From: Flavobacteriia bacterium
Lineage (GTDB): Bacteria > Bacteroidota > Bacteroidia > Flavobacteriales > Weeksellaceae
DNA: 64,000 nt
Reading direction: 5' to 3'
Assembly: GCA_015999765.1 (NCBI GenBank)
Contig: JAECQR010000002.1
Location: 439,768 to 503,767 of the forward strand
Below are positions 18,853 through 27,954 of the stretch, piece by piece (positions within the stretch are counted from its first letter, which is position 1; every line of letters starts with the position of its first letter). The translations under genes and the position numbers were made by a program. The notes under the pieces are model-generated. The model was not told the DNA's origin. It saw nothing but the letters and a program-made list of their open reading frames with translations, and made no database searches.

Positions 18853-20208
18853 ATGGATTTAAATAAGATTTTCACCAATCAACGGACCGGACAAAATGCC
18901 GCCACTGCTGCTTCCAGAACTGATTTTCAAAGAGATTTCGACCGTATCATTTTTTCGGCCGCTTTCCGACGACTGCAGAATAAAACCCAGGTTTTTCCGC
19001 TTCCCGGTAGTGTGTTCGTCCATAACCGATTGACGCATTCACTCGAAGTTTCTTCTGTAGGAAGGAGTTTAGGCAGTGCCGCTGGTGAATTTATCTTTAC
19101 TCAGTTCGGAAATGATCTTGATGACCAGGCGAAAGCTTTTTACCAGTACGATCTGCAGAACGTAATTGCCGCGTCATGTCTCTGCCATGATGTTGGGAAC
19201 CCTGCTTTCGGGCATTCCGGCGAAGATGCCATTGCCAGTTATTTCGAAAAAAATGAGAACGAATTAAAGCCAAAATTTACAGAAAAAGAATGGGCAGATT
19301 TGGTGAATTTTGAAGGAAATGCCAATGCAATCCGCGTATTAACCCACCAGCAGAAGGGCAAAGATGAAGGGGGAACTCAGCTTACATTTTCTACGTTGTC
19401 CAGTATCGCAAAATATCCGTGCGAAGCCATCGCCAAGAAAAAAGGAGTAATCCACAGAAAGAAATTCGGGTTTTTTCAGAATGAGAAGAGTACGTTTTTG
19501 GAGATTGCCAAAGGTGTAAATTTAATTCAGGAAAATGAAGAACCTGCAATCTTCAAAAGACATCCATTTGTTTGGTTGGTTGAAGCTGCCGATGATATCT
19601 GCTACAATATCATCGATATGGAAGATGCGCACCGGTTGGGAATTGTTTCGACTTCCGACTGCGAGAATCTTTTTCTGGAACTCATTAAATCTGAAAACCA
19701 AAACATCAAAAGGGTAGAAGAGAAACTCACCATTCTTACGAATCCCAACGAAAGAATTTCTTACCTGCGGGCCAAAGTCATCAATGCCCTCATCAATAAA
19801 TCGATAGAACTGTATCAGCAGAATTTCTCTAAGATTTTAGATGGAAGTCTAGACAACGCGTTACTCGATATTTATAAGACGGATAACCCATCTTTACAGG
19901 AAATCGAAAATTTTTCCATCGCTAAGATTTACAACCATAAAAATGTAATTGAAATCGAAAATGCCGGTTATAATGTAATGTATGAGTTGCTGAATCATTT
20001 TATTCCGCCAATTCTGAAGGAAAAAAGTCTCAGAAAATCGTATGATAAAATGGCGCTGAAGCTATTGCCGCAACAGTTTGTTTATGATGAAGGCACAGAT
20101 TATCAGAAAGTTTTGGGTGTAATTGATTTTGTTTCGGGAATGACCGATAATTATGCGACTGATCTTTACCGGAAAATTAAAGGAATTGATATCGGAATGA
20201 CCGTGTAG
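18853..20208 (+). CDS. dgt: Deoxyguanosinetriphosphate triphosphohydrolase-like protein (HD domain)
   Basis: HD-domain dNTP triphosphohydrolase of 451 residues, expected to cleave dGTP or other dNTPs to deoxynucleoside and triphosphate. Motifs: RRLQNKTQVFPL, NRLTHSLEVSSVGRSLG (first His), CLCHDVGNPAFGHSGE (the HD pair) and EAADDICYNIIDMEDA (last Asp). An exact TAnnTTTG box (TATTTTTG, 18841-18848) ends only 4 bp before the ATG, which suggests a leaderless or very short-leader mRNA. ATG 18853 matches the family N-terminus. Confidence 0.9.
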   Translation: MDLNKIFTNQRTGQNAATAASRTDFQRDFDRIIFSAAFRRLQNKTQVFPLPGSVFVHNRLTHSLEVSSVGRSLGSAAGEFIFTQFGNDLDDQAKAFYQYDLQNVIAASCLCHDVGNPAFGHSGEDAIASYFEKNENELKPKFTEKEWADLVNFEGNANAIRVLTHQQKGKDEGGTQLTFSTLSSIAKYPCEAIAKKKGVIHRKKFGFFQNEKSTFLEIAKGVNLIQENEEPAIFKRHPFVWLVEAADDICYNIIDMEDAHRLGIVSTSDCENLFLELIKSENQNIKRVEEKLTILTNPNERISYLRAKVINALINKSIELYQQNFSKILDGSLDNALLDIYKTDNPSLQEIENFSIAKIYNHKNVIEIENAGYNVMYELLNHFIPPILKEKSLRKSYDKMALKLLPQQFVYDEGTDYQKVLGVIDFVSGMTDNYATDLYRKIKGIDIGMTV

Positions 20209-20274
20209 TTTCGGTAAAAAATCATTATCTTTAAGCAGTACAACTTTTTTATTTTAACCATTAAAAATTAAACA

Positions 20275-21207
20275 ATGACTTATTTCGGAATTATTATTTT
20301 CCTGGGGCTAATTGTCCTTTTTGCCTCGTTTTTTACGGTCAAGCAGGCTACGGCTGCGATCGTGGAACGTTTAGGTAAATTTCACGTGGTGCGCCAGTCG
20401 GGGCTGCATCTTAAGATCCCGTTTATCGATCAGGTTGCAAAACGGATGAACCTCAGAATTCAGCAATTGGATGTTATTATTGATACCAAAACGCTAGACA
20501 ACGTATTTATTAGGATGAAAGTTTCTGTTCAGTATCAGGTGATTACCGCACAGGTTGCAGATTCATTCTACCGTCTGGAAAATCCTGAAAACCAGATCAC
20601 TTCGTATGTTTTTGATGTGGTAAGAGCTGAAGTTCCAAAGCTGAAACTTGATGACGTTTTCGTGAGAAAAGATGATGTGGCTATCGCGGTAAAAGGAGAG
20701 CTTCAGGAAGCGATGCAGAGTTACGGTTATGATATTATCAAAGCTCTTGTTACTGATATTGATCCCGATGAGCAGGTGAAACACGCGATGAACAGGATTA
20801 ATGCAGCTGAGCGTGAAAAAACCGCCGCAGAATATGAATCTGAAGCTCAGAAAATTAGAATTGTTGCGGTAGCAAAAGCGGAAGCCGAATCTAAAAAACT
20901 TCAGGGGATGGGTATCGCGGACCAAAGAAGAGAAATTGCCAAAGGTCTTGAGGAATCGGTAAAAATGCTGAACGAAGCGGGAATCAGTTCGCAGGAAGCA
21001 TCTGCATTGATTGTTGTAACCCAGCATTACGATACGTTACATTCAATTGGAGCCAATAACAGAAGTAATTTGGTGCTGTTGCCGAATTCGCCAAGTGCAG
21101 CAAGTTCTATGCTGAATGACCTTGTAGTATCCATGGCTGCAACGCAGAAAATGGAAGAAACGAGCAAAGGCGATTATCCGCCGCCAACTGGTACGCATTT
21201 GCATTAA
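20275..21207 (+). CDS. SPFH/Band 7 (stomatin-like) membrane protein
   Basis: 310 residues. One N-terminal hydrophobic segment (about 3-25) anchors the protein, followed by the SPFH domain (VERLGKFHVVRQSGLHLKIPFIDQ; AEVPKLKLDDVFVRKD). A long Glu/Ala/Lys-rich coiled coil (about 170-240, AEREKTAAEYESEAQKIR) follows, and a low-complexity tail. Resembles QmcA/stomatin proteins that form oligomeric membrane microdomains. A NfeD partner is not adjacent. Monocistronic, with an intrinsic terminator. Confidence 0.9.
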   Translation: MTYFGIIIFLGLIVLFASFFTVKQATAAIVERLGKFHVVRQSGLHLKIPFIDQVAKRMNLRIQQLDVIIDTKTLDNVFIRMKVSVQYQVITAQVADSFYRLENPENQITSYVFDVVRAEVPKLKLDDVFVRKDDVAIAVKGELQEAMQSYGYDIIKALVTDIDPDEQVKHAMNRINAAEREKTAAEYESEAQKIRIVAVAKAEAESKKLQGMGIADQRREIAKGLEESVKMLNEAGISSQEASALIVVTQHYDTLHSIGANNRSNLVLLPNSPSAASSMLNDLVVSMAATQKMEETSKGDYPPPTGTHLH

Positions 21208-21212
21208 ACATC

Positions 21213-21243
21213 AAAATCCCGAAATCAACTTTCGGGATTTTTA
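21213..21243 (+). terminator. Intrinsic terminator
   Basis: AAAATCCCGAAA (21213-21224) pairs with TTTCGGGATTTT (21230-21241) across a five-base loop. Confidence 0.85.
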
Positions 21244-21319
21244 TTTTCATGATGATATTCATCCTTCAGATATTTGTGTAATTGCAAACTATTCTTAATT
21301 TTAGAAAAAATAATTGTAA

Positions 21320-21994
21320 ATGAAGAAACTCAATTTTCTAGGGCTAATTGCTCTTTTCTTTATCATGATGTCCTGTCAGGTTCAGGTTCCCATGAGTGCA
21401 GAATATTTTCAGAAACCGTCAAAAATCGGTTTGTTTGTAAATGTGAATGAGCCACAAAAATTCAGGGAAGGTTCCCAGGGGCTTCTTGATTTGGCGGTAA
21501 CCTCCGGCGACAAGTATCAGCCGCTTCTTGATTTGGCAAAAAAGAGCCATGATCCTAAGCAGGATTTAATCAGTATGTATTCGGAAATTCTGCGCTCCAA
21601 AGGTAAAGAAGTAGTAATTATCACCGATACCTTTGAGCCTAAAACTGCTGAAAAATTTAAAGGTGATAAACTGGAAGGTAAAAAGTACTCCAATTATGAT
21701 TTCCGTTACTTAAAGGCGAAGTATGATATTGATGAGGTTGCTTTTGTAAACGTAAATTGGGGAGTGATTATAAGCTATTACAGCATGATAGAAACGGGAA
21801 GAGCCGGATACACTTATATTGATAACAGAATTGTAAACCTTAACGACAATACCCTTTACTTTGCGAATGACAATGTTAAGAATGCCATCATTAAAGGAAA
21901 ATGGAATACTCCACCAAACTACGACAATGCATTAGCTAAAATTACGGAAGCCTTAGCCAAAGCTAAAGAAACTGAAAAGACATTATTCCAGTAA
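21320..21994 (+). CDS. Lipoprotein of unknown function
   Basis: 224 residues with a clear lipoprotein signal (MKKLNFLGLIALFFIMMSC; lipidated Cys at residue 19). The mature domain is alpha/beta (IGLFVNVNEPQKF; YLKAKYDIDEVAFVNVNWGVIISYYS), reminiscent of bacteroidotal envelope lipoproteins of unknown role. No catalytic motif. It is convergent with the Mpo1-like gene and shares a terminator with it. Confidence 0.7.
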   Translation: MKKLNFLGLIALFFIMMSCQVQVPMSAEYFQKPSKIGLFVNVNEPQKFREGSQGLLDLAVTSGDKYQPLLDLAKKSHDPKQDLISMYSEILRSKGKEVVIITDTFEPKTAEKFKGDKLEGKKYSNYDFRYLKAKYDIDEVAFVNVNWGVIISYYSMIETGRAGYTYIDNRIVNLNDNTLYFANDNVKNAIIKGKWNTPPNYDNALAKITEALAKAKETEKTLFQ

Positions 21995-21998
21995 TAGT

Positions 21999-22021
21999 AA
22001 ACTCCCGAAAGGGAGTTTTTT
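21999..22021. terminator. Bidirectional intrinsic terminator
   Basis: AAACTCCC (21999-22006), GAAA tetraloop, GGGAGTTT (22011-22018), then T residues. The stop codon of the minus-strand Mpo1-like gene lies inside its T run. Confidence 0.85.
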
Positions 22022-22331
22022 ATGCCTTAAATTTCTCTCTGCCAATTAACAATTCGAAAAACATTTTGAAGTCGCCCATCAAAGTGAAAACCGGATACTG
22101 AAAAGAAGTAGGTTTATTCTTTTCGAAAATATAATGACTTAACGCCGATATACCTAAACCAAAAATCGGAATATACCAAAGAAACCGTTCCTTGCCCGAC
22201 TGCAGTACATAAATAATTACACCAAGAACAAGAAGCGTCCCTGCAAAATGAAAGATACGGGTAAGTTTTTTGCAGTGCTGGTTTAGATAATAAGGATAGA
22301 ATTCTTTAAATGTTTTTATTCGCTCAGGCAT
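22020..22331 (-). CDS. Mpo1-like (DUF962) membrane protein
   Basis: 103 residues with three or four membrane segments. It carries the DUF962 pattern: FYPYYLNQHCKKLTRIFHFAGT near the N-terminus, SHYIFEKNKPTSFQYP in the middle, GDFKMFFELL near the end. The spaced His residues are the iron ligands in the yeast dioxygenase Mpo1, which alpha-oxidises 2-hydroxy fatty acids; bacterial members are mostly untested. It starts 5 bp after the amino acid permease stop, so the two are one transcription unit. Confidence 0.82.
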   Translation of the reverse strand: MPERIKTFKEFYPYYLNQHCKKLTRIFHFAGTLLVLGVIIYVLQSGKERFLWYIPIFGLGISALSHYIFEKNKPTSFQYPVFTLMGDFKMFFELLIGREKFKA

Positions 22332-22336
22332 TTTTT

Positions 22337-24025
22337 CTAATTTAAATCACCGTTCAGGTCGTTATTCAGTTTACTGTTTTTGAACCCGTAAGAGAAATAA
22401 ATAATCATGCCAATAGCGAACCACAGCAGGAACCAGAACCAGTTATTATGCGTCATTCCGGTAAGTAGATAAAGACAGGAACTGAGACCGACTAGCGGAA
22501 TCAGGGATAAATTCTTCACAAAAGCTAATGCGCATAACACCAGATTAATCATAATAAAAACAATAATCGAAATCCGGAATTCGCCTTCAGCAGGATCATG
22601 CCAGTCTGTAAGATTGTGGAAGAATTCCGGCTGCCACCAGTAGAAGAAAAACAGGCCGCCGAGAAAAGTTACCGGGAATATAAATCTTGAATTAATATAA
22701 GGCATATGGAATCTTCCTTTCAGTTTCTGTTTCGCGGGAAGGAGTAAAACACCGCCGCAAACCAGAACAAACGCGAAGATTGTCCCGATACTTGTGAAAT
22801 CAAGAATGAAAGATTTGTCGGTAAATAGTATGGGGATTCCGACAACAATACCCGTAACAATGGTAGCGTAAGACGGTGTTTTGTGTTTCGGATGAATAGT
22901 CATGAATTTTTTCGGCATCAGTCCGTCCCGGCTCATTGCGTACCAGATTCTGGGCTGCCCCATTTGGAACACGAGCAAGACAGTCGTGATGGCAATGATT
23001 GCGCCCAAAGAAACCACAAACTCCATCCAGGGAACATCCGCATTTGAACCTGCGAAAATGTAAGCCAGCGGATCACCAATGCCGTCAAATTTACGGTAGT
23101 CCACCATTCCCGTCAGTACCAGTGTTAGAACAATATAAATCACCGTACACAATACAAGCGAAATAATCATTCCGCGCGGCAGATTTTTCTGTGGATTTTT
23201 AGTTTCTTCTGATAAAACACTTAAGGCATCAAAACCGATATAAGCAAAGAAAACTCCGGAGACTGCACTCATTACGCCAGTAAATCCGTTTGGCATAAAA
23301 GACTGAACGCCCGTTTCTGTACTTACAGGAAACCAATTGTCTGTATTGATATAAGCGATTCCGACAGCGATTACCAAAAGGATAATGAAGAGTTTTAGAA
23401 GGACGAAAATATTATTGAAATTTTTAGATTCTTTCACACCGACATAGCACAGCCATGTAATTAAACCGTTAATTACAAGTGCAGGCACATCAATAATAAA
23501 TTTTAAATTGCCGATGAGAGGTGCGCTGCTCCAGGCATTCAGAAGTTCTTTATTTTCAGAACCGCCAAGAAATGCTTTTTTGGCTTCCGTATAGCTGCAG
23601 GTTAAATAATCAGGAATATGAATCCCGATTCTTTCCATAAAACTTGTAAAATAATCACTCCACGAAAAAGCAACATAAATATTTCCGAAAGAATATTCCA
23701 TGATGAGCGCCCAGCCGATGATCCAGGCAATTAGTTCACCGAAACTTGCGTAAGCATAAGTATAAGCCGATCCGGCTTGGGGAATCCGGCTGGCAAATTC
23801 TGCGTAACAGAGTGCCGTGAAACCGCATGCAAAACCGCAGATTACGTATAACACGATTACCCCGGGCCCGCCACGGAAAACCGCTTCGCCTAAACTGCTG
23901 AAACTTCCGGCTCCAATAATGGCAGCAATTCCAAAAAATACAATATCCCAAACACCCAAAACCCGCAGCAGCCCCGATGACTGATCGCTTTCACTGTACT
24001 GTTTTCTTCTGAAAAGCTGATTCAT
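22337..24025 (-). CDS. APC-superfamily amino acid permease (CAT-like)
   Basis: Inner-membrane transporter of 562 residues with about 12-14 transmembrane segments. N-terminal WDIVFFGIAAIIGAGSF is the substrate-binding GxG helix of the APC fold; AEFASRIPQAGSAYTYAY and IIGWALIMEYSFGN are typical of the cationic amino acid transporter (2.A.3.3) branch. Substrate specificity is not readable. First gene of a two-gene unit with the Mpo1-like protein. Confidence 0.87.
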   Translation of the reverse strand: MNQLFRRKQYSESDQSSGLLRVLGVWDIVFFGIAAIIGAGSFSSLGEAVFRGGPGVIVLYVICGFACGFTALCYAEFASRIPQAGSAYTYAYASFGELIAWIIGWALIMEYSFGNIYVAFSWSDYFTSFMERIGIHIPDYLTCSYTEAKKAFLGGSENKELLNAWSSAPLIGNLKFIIDVPALVINGLITWLCYVGVKESKNFNNIFVLLKLFIILLVIAVGIAYINTDNWFPVSTETGVQSFMPNGFTGVMSAVSGVFFAYIGFDALSVLSEETKNPQKNLPRGMIISLVLCTVIYIVLTLVLTGMVDYRKFDGIGDPLAYIFAGSNADVPWMEFVVSLGAIIAITTVLLVFQMGQPRIWYAMSRDGLMPKKFMTIHPKHKTPSYATIVTGIVVGIPILFTDKSFILDFTSIGTIFAFVLVCGGVLLLPAKQKLKGRFHMPYINSRFIFPVTFLGGLFFFYWWQPEFFHNLTDWHDPAEGEFRISIIVFIMINLVLCALAFVKNLSLIPLVGLSSCLYLLTGMTHNNWFWFLLWFAIGMIIYFSYGFKNSKLNNDLNGDLN

Positions 24026-24037
24026 ATAAATAATAAT

Positions 24038-24053
24038 TTACACAAATGTAAAA
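24038..24053 (-). promoter_or_regulatory. Candidate -7 box within a palindrome, permease promoter
   Basis: Minus strand TACATTTG (24050-24043) matches TAnnTTTG. It sits inside the perfect palindrome TTTACA-CAAA-TGTAAA (24038-24053), so a repressor could occlude it. No clear -33 TTG. Confidence 0.35.
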
Positions 24054-24151
24054 GAAAATTCTAAAAATCATATTTTTTTTAATTCTGCATAATAAAATTG
24101 GCCAAATTTTGGTTCATAATAATGTCGTAATTTTGACTAAACACTTTTTTG

Positions 24152-27100
24152 ATGCGGAAGATTTATTTTTTACTGTTTATTTTATCATTTGTCTCAGGCT
24201 TTACCCAATCCGTAAATCTCTTTAATCCTGCAAATAATGCGGTATATCCTTCACAGCAATATTTCTGTACTGGCGAAAGTTTTAATTTAAAAGTGGACGC
24301 TGTAGCTACTTCTACGGGTGATTACCAGGAGACAAGCGTATTGCCCTCTAATTTTCCTCTTTCCGCAGGATCAATACCTATCAATTTTCCTGCAACAGGT
24401 GCCAATAAATTCAGTGAATCATTTCCGATTGGTTTTACTTTCAGCTTTTACGGGAAAAATTATACGCGGGTAGTCGCGGGTAGCAATGGAAGGCTCGTAT
24501 TTACCAATAATCCCGAACTGGAAAACCTGAAAGACATAAATACATACATCGACCGTACTTACAGCGGGATTACGGGATATAATTCCTATTCAGCATTGCC
24601 TTCCACAGATTACAACAAAGTTTACCGCACCAATCCCGCGCAGGAGCTTAATCTGGCGCAGATTTTCTTTGGCTATACCGATCTTGTTCCGCGCTCTCAG
24701 AATTCCAGTGTAACTTACCTCTATAAAAATGTTACGGTGGGCGGAGTAAACGGTCTCATTGTTTCTTTCCAGAATCAGATCCGCACCAATGGAAGCGGGG
24801 GAATTTCCAGCGTAAGCTATTTCAGTAATGTACTTCTGCTTGAAGATGGAAGGATGGTTATTTACGTAAATAATAAAACAGAGGATACCTACAATGCCAT
24901 CTTAGGAATTCAGAATGAAGATGCTTCAAAATTTAAAGTTCCTGCGCACAGCAATACGGCTTATAATTACAACAACGGTAAGTGGCGAAGTGAAGGAAAC
25001 GCGTGGCTTTTCACCCCAAATCAAAATCTTACGCCAAAATTTAAATGGTTTCAGAATGCGAATCCACTCACGGAAACCGGAAATACACTTTCAGGATTTG
25101 TGCCCAATGATAATGATGTATTAAAAGTTGAAGTCACTTATCACGACCCTTCCGGAGCTCAGGTTGGACCAATGGTTTCGGATAAGGTTACATTCAGAAA
25201 AGCGCAGACTCCGTTGATTATCAAACAGTTGGATAACTGTCAGGTCATCATGAAAATTACCAATTATGATGCTGCCTTAAAATATGAATGGTACCGTGTT
25301 GGTAGTTCCACAATCATCAGTACCAGTCAGGAAATTTATCTGAGCAGAGTAACCGATGCGCCTGGAAAATTTTATGTAAAAGTTAAAAAACCGGATGGTA
25401 CAATTTGTTCCTCAAGTTCAGACAGTAACCAACTGGAATATCTCAGTGAAAAACTTCCGGCACCACTGAACTCAAATCCGGCGGTGGTTTGTGATAATTC
25501 GGCAACACCTGCATCTACAAAAACCGTGAATCTGTATCAGCTGATTTATCCAAAATATGATCCCGCTTCGGGCTTGGAGAAATATAATGTTTACTTCTAC
25601 GAAGGAACTGCGAATACTCTCATTACCAATCCTGAAAATTATGTGGTTAATGCCAATCAGATTGCCAACTTAAGTTTTGCGGTAAAAGACGGAAATGATA
25701 ATATGTCGTGTATAACGGGAGGGTCACCCGTATATTTTATTTCGGTGACCAACGCGATGAATATTTCCACCTGTTCTTCGCAGCCGTTTTTCGATCTGAA
25801 AACTGCTTTTGAACAGAATTTCCCTGGCTATTACGCCTTTACCTATACCTACGCTGACGGAACTTCTGCAGGCAACGGAACTGCGGTTGATGTAACCAAA
25901 TCAGTGAATGTTAAAACCACCTTTTTAGGAGCGTCCTGTTCTACCAATACTTTGGTAACATTTACTTCCGGGCCCGCGATTGCGGTTCCTCAGGTTCCTG
26001 TCCAGGAAAGATGTGCGGGTGCGGATACTAATGCCAACAGGTTCGACTTTAATTATATTAAATCAATTCTGGATCCTGCAAACCAGTACGATGTTAAATT
26101 TTACAACAAATCGGATAACTCAGAAATTGTGGTATCGAATGGTCCTGGAGCAAATTTAAATGCTGCAGGCTATTTCTGGACCACCATCATCGGTGATTAT
26201 ACTATTTATGCCAAGTTGATCAGTAAAACCAATGCTTCCTGTTTTGCAACTTCAAATGATATCATTCTCAGGGTGTACCGTAAACCTCAGGTTATTGCGC
26301 AGAATCCGGTGGTAATGAAAAACTGTCAGGGAAATAATGTTTTCAATCTGACTAAAAATGTGAATGATTTGGTAAATGCAACGCCAGAAGTCAGTGTTTC
26401 ACTTGAGTATTACGCTCAAAACGGAACCTTGCTAACCGGGTCACAAATTACCAGTTACGATGCCGCGGTTTTCGGCACAAAACCTTATATCAAAATCAAA
26501 TATAATCCGAGTTGTGAGGATGTTGTTAATTTCGATTTACAGTTCAATACCAAACCTGCAGCGCTGGTTTCGCAGATTATTATTTGTTCCGAACTGAATT
26601 ATACCCTTCAGAATTTCCAGAATTCGGTGATTAATAATTCAACTCAATACACATTTACCGATGAGTCTGGGAATCCGCTTCCTGCCAGCTTCGACGTATC
26701 TGTCTTGCCTAAAACGGTGAAATTCTTAATTAAAGATAAAACGACAGGCTGTGTTTCTGATGTTCAGACCGTGACTTTTGTTAAAGGTTCGGATACTCCT
26801 TTACTGGGATCGCAAACCGATTTCAAACTCTGTGATGCAGATTTCGACGGAAAAACATCCTTTGATCTCAATTCAAAAAAGACGATTTTCAGTACCGATC
26901 CAAACGCTGTTTTCGAATATTTTAAAGATGTGAATTTCACCCAGCCCATTGCTGCAAATTATACCAACGAAACTGCTTTTGCACAAACTGTTTATGTGAG
27001 AATCACCGTTCCTGGTTTTTGTCCCTCCTCAGGAAAAATTAATCTGAAAGTAAATACCCCAACAAAATCATCAACCCTGCAGAGCAAATATTACATTTGT

Positions 27101-27751
27101 TACGGTGAAACTTTAACGGTTGATGCCGGACCTGAAAATCCTTCAAGAACATGGAGTACAGGTGAGACTTCGCAAACAGTCCTTATTACAAAAGCCGGAA
27201 ACTATTCAGTGGAGCTAACTAATGCTGATGGCTGCACTTATACTCATAATTTTACGGTTTCTGATGAAAATCAGCCTAAAATTGACGTGGTAAACCAAAC
27301 CAACAGTTCAATTGAAGTTATTGCAAATGGCGGCGTGAAACCTTATACATATTATTTCAACGGTGTTGCGCAGTCTTCAAATATTTTAATGAATCCACGC
27401 ACATCCTCTTACGAAATTCAGGTGGAATCTGCGACAGGATGTCTGGGAGAACCCAAAACCATTTACTTTATTAAAATCAACAATGCCTTCAGCCCCAATG
27501 CGGACGGTATTAATGATGTATGGAAAATTGATAATCTGGACAAAATGGAAAGTGTTTCCGTGATCATCGTCGACCGGTACGGGAATAAAGTTTTCGAATC
27601 AACAGACAACAGGAAAGTAGAGTGGGACGGTAAACAGTTCGGCCGTTCGCTTCCGACAGCAACATACTGGTACACGGCGACATGGTTTGATCCGGTGACG
27701 CAAAAATCTGAGCAACGACAAGGTTGGATTCTGATGAAAAACAGAAATTAA
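24152..27751 (+). CDS. T9SS type B sorting-domain (gliding-motility CTD) surface protein
   Basis: Large secreted protein of 1199 residues. Signal peptide (MRKIYFLLFILSFVSGFTQS) at the N-terminus. Residues ~60-270 form a beta-rich domain with FSFYGKNYTRVVAGSNGRLVF. Several Ig/PKD-like modules with Cys pairs follow, including repeats of the pattern C..FDL (DADFDGKTSFDLNS). The last ~90 residues are the type B targeting domain (NAFSPNADGINDVWKI, DRYGNKVFES, WILMKNRN). Probably an adhesin-like surface protein. ATG 24152 chosen; the preceding TTG is unlikely. A second protein of this type, damaged, lies at the right end of the window. Confidence 0.88.
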   Translation: MRKIYFLLFILSFVSGFTQSVNLFNPANNAVYPSQQYFCTGESFNLKVDAVATSTGDYQETSVLPSNFPLSAGSIPINFPATGANKFSESFPIGFTFSFYGKNYTRVVAGSNGRLVFTNNPELENLKDINTYIDRTYSGITGYNSYSALPSTDYNKVYRTNPAQELNLAQIFFGYTDLVPRSQNSSVTYLYKNVTVGGVNGLIVSFQNQIRTNGSGGISSVSYFSNVLLLEDGRMVIYVNNKTEDTYNAILGIQNEDASKFKVPAHSNTAYNYNNGKWRSEGNAWLFTPNQNLTPKFKWFQNANPLTETGNTLSGFVPNDNDVLKVEVTYHDPSGAQVGPMVSDKVTFRKAQTPLIIKQLDNCQVIMKITNYDAALKYEWYRVGSSTIISTSQEIYLSRVTDAPGKFYVKVKKPDGTICSSSSDSNQLEYLSEKLPAPLNSNPAVVCDNSATPASTKTVNLYQLIYPKYDPASGLEKYNVYFYEGTANTLITNPENYVVNANQIANLSFAVKDGNDNMSCITGGSPVYFISVTNAMNISTCSSQPFFDLKTAFEQNFPGYYAFTYTYADGTSAGNGTAVDVTKSVNVKTTFLGASCSTNTLVTFTSGPAIAVPQVPVQERCAGADTNANRFDFNYIKSILDPANQYDVKFYNKSDNSEIVVSNGPGANLNAAGYFWTTIIGDYTIYAKLISKTNASCFATSNDIILRVYRKPQVIAQNPVVMKNCQGNNVFNLTKNVNDLVNATPEVSVSLEYYAQNGTLLTGSQITSYDAAVFGTKPYIKIKYNPSCEDVVNFDLQFNTKPAALVSQIIICSELNYTLQNFQNSVINNSTQYTFTDESGNPLPASFDVSVLPKTVKFLIKDKTTGCVSDVQTVTFVKGSDTPLLGSQTDFKLCDADFDGKTSFDLNSKKTIFSTDPNAVFEYFKDVNFTQPIAANYTNETAFAQTVYVRITVPGFCPSSGKINLKVNTPTKSSTLQSKYYICYGETLTVDAGPENPSRTWSTGETSQTVLITKAGNYSVELTNADGCTYTHNFTVSDENQPKIDVVNQTNSSIEVIANGGVKPYTYYFNGVAQSSNILMNPRTSSYEIQVESATGCLGEPKTIYFIKINNAFSPNADGINDVWKIDNLDKMESVSVIIVDRYGNKVFESTDNRKVEWDGKQFGRSLPTATYWYTATWFDPVTQKSEQRQGWILMKNRN

Positions 27752-27954
27752 TTTCGAAATTTTTACACACTGAACCTCATTGTTTTGAGGGGAAACATCT
27801 AAGTTATCCCCATTTCCACAATATCTAATAGTTCTTGTACAGACAATAAGTTTTCCTTATTTTCGTTGACTAAATGTGGAAAGCATCATGAGCGCCCAGA
27901 GCCGTAATCATGCCTCCTAATCCAATTCAAAACCCTTCTGAAAACCAGGATTAA

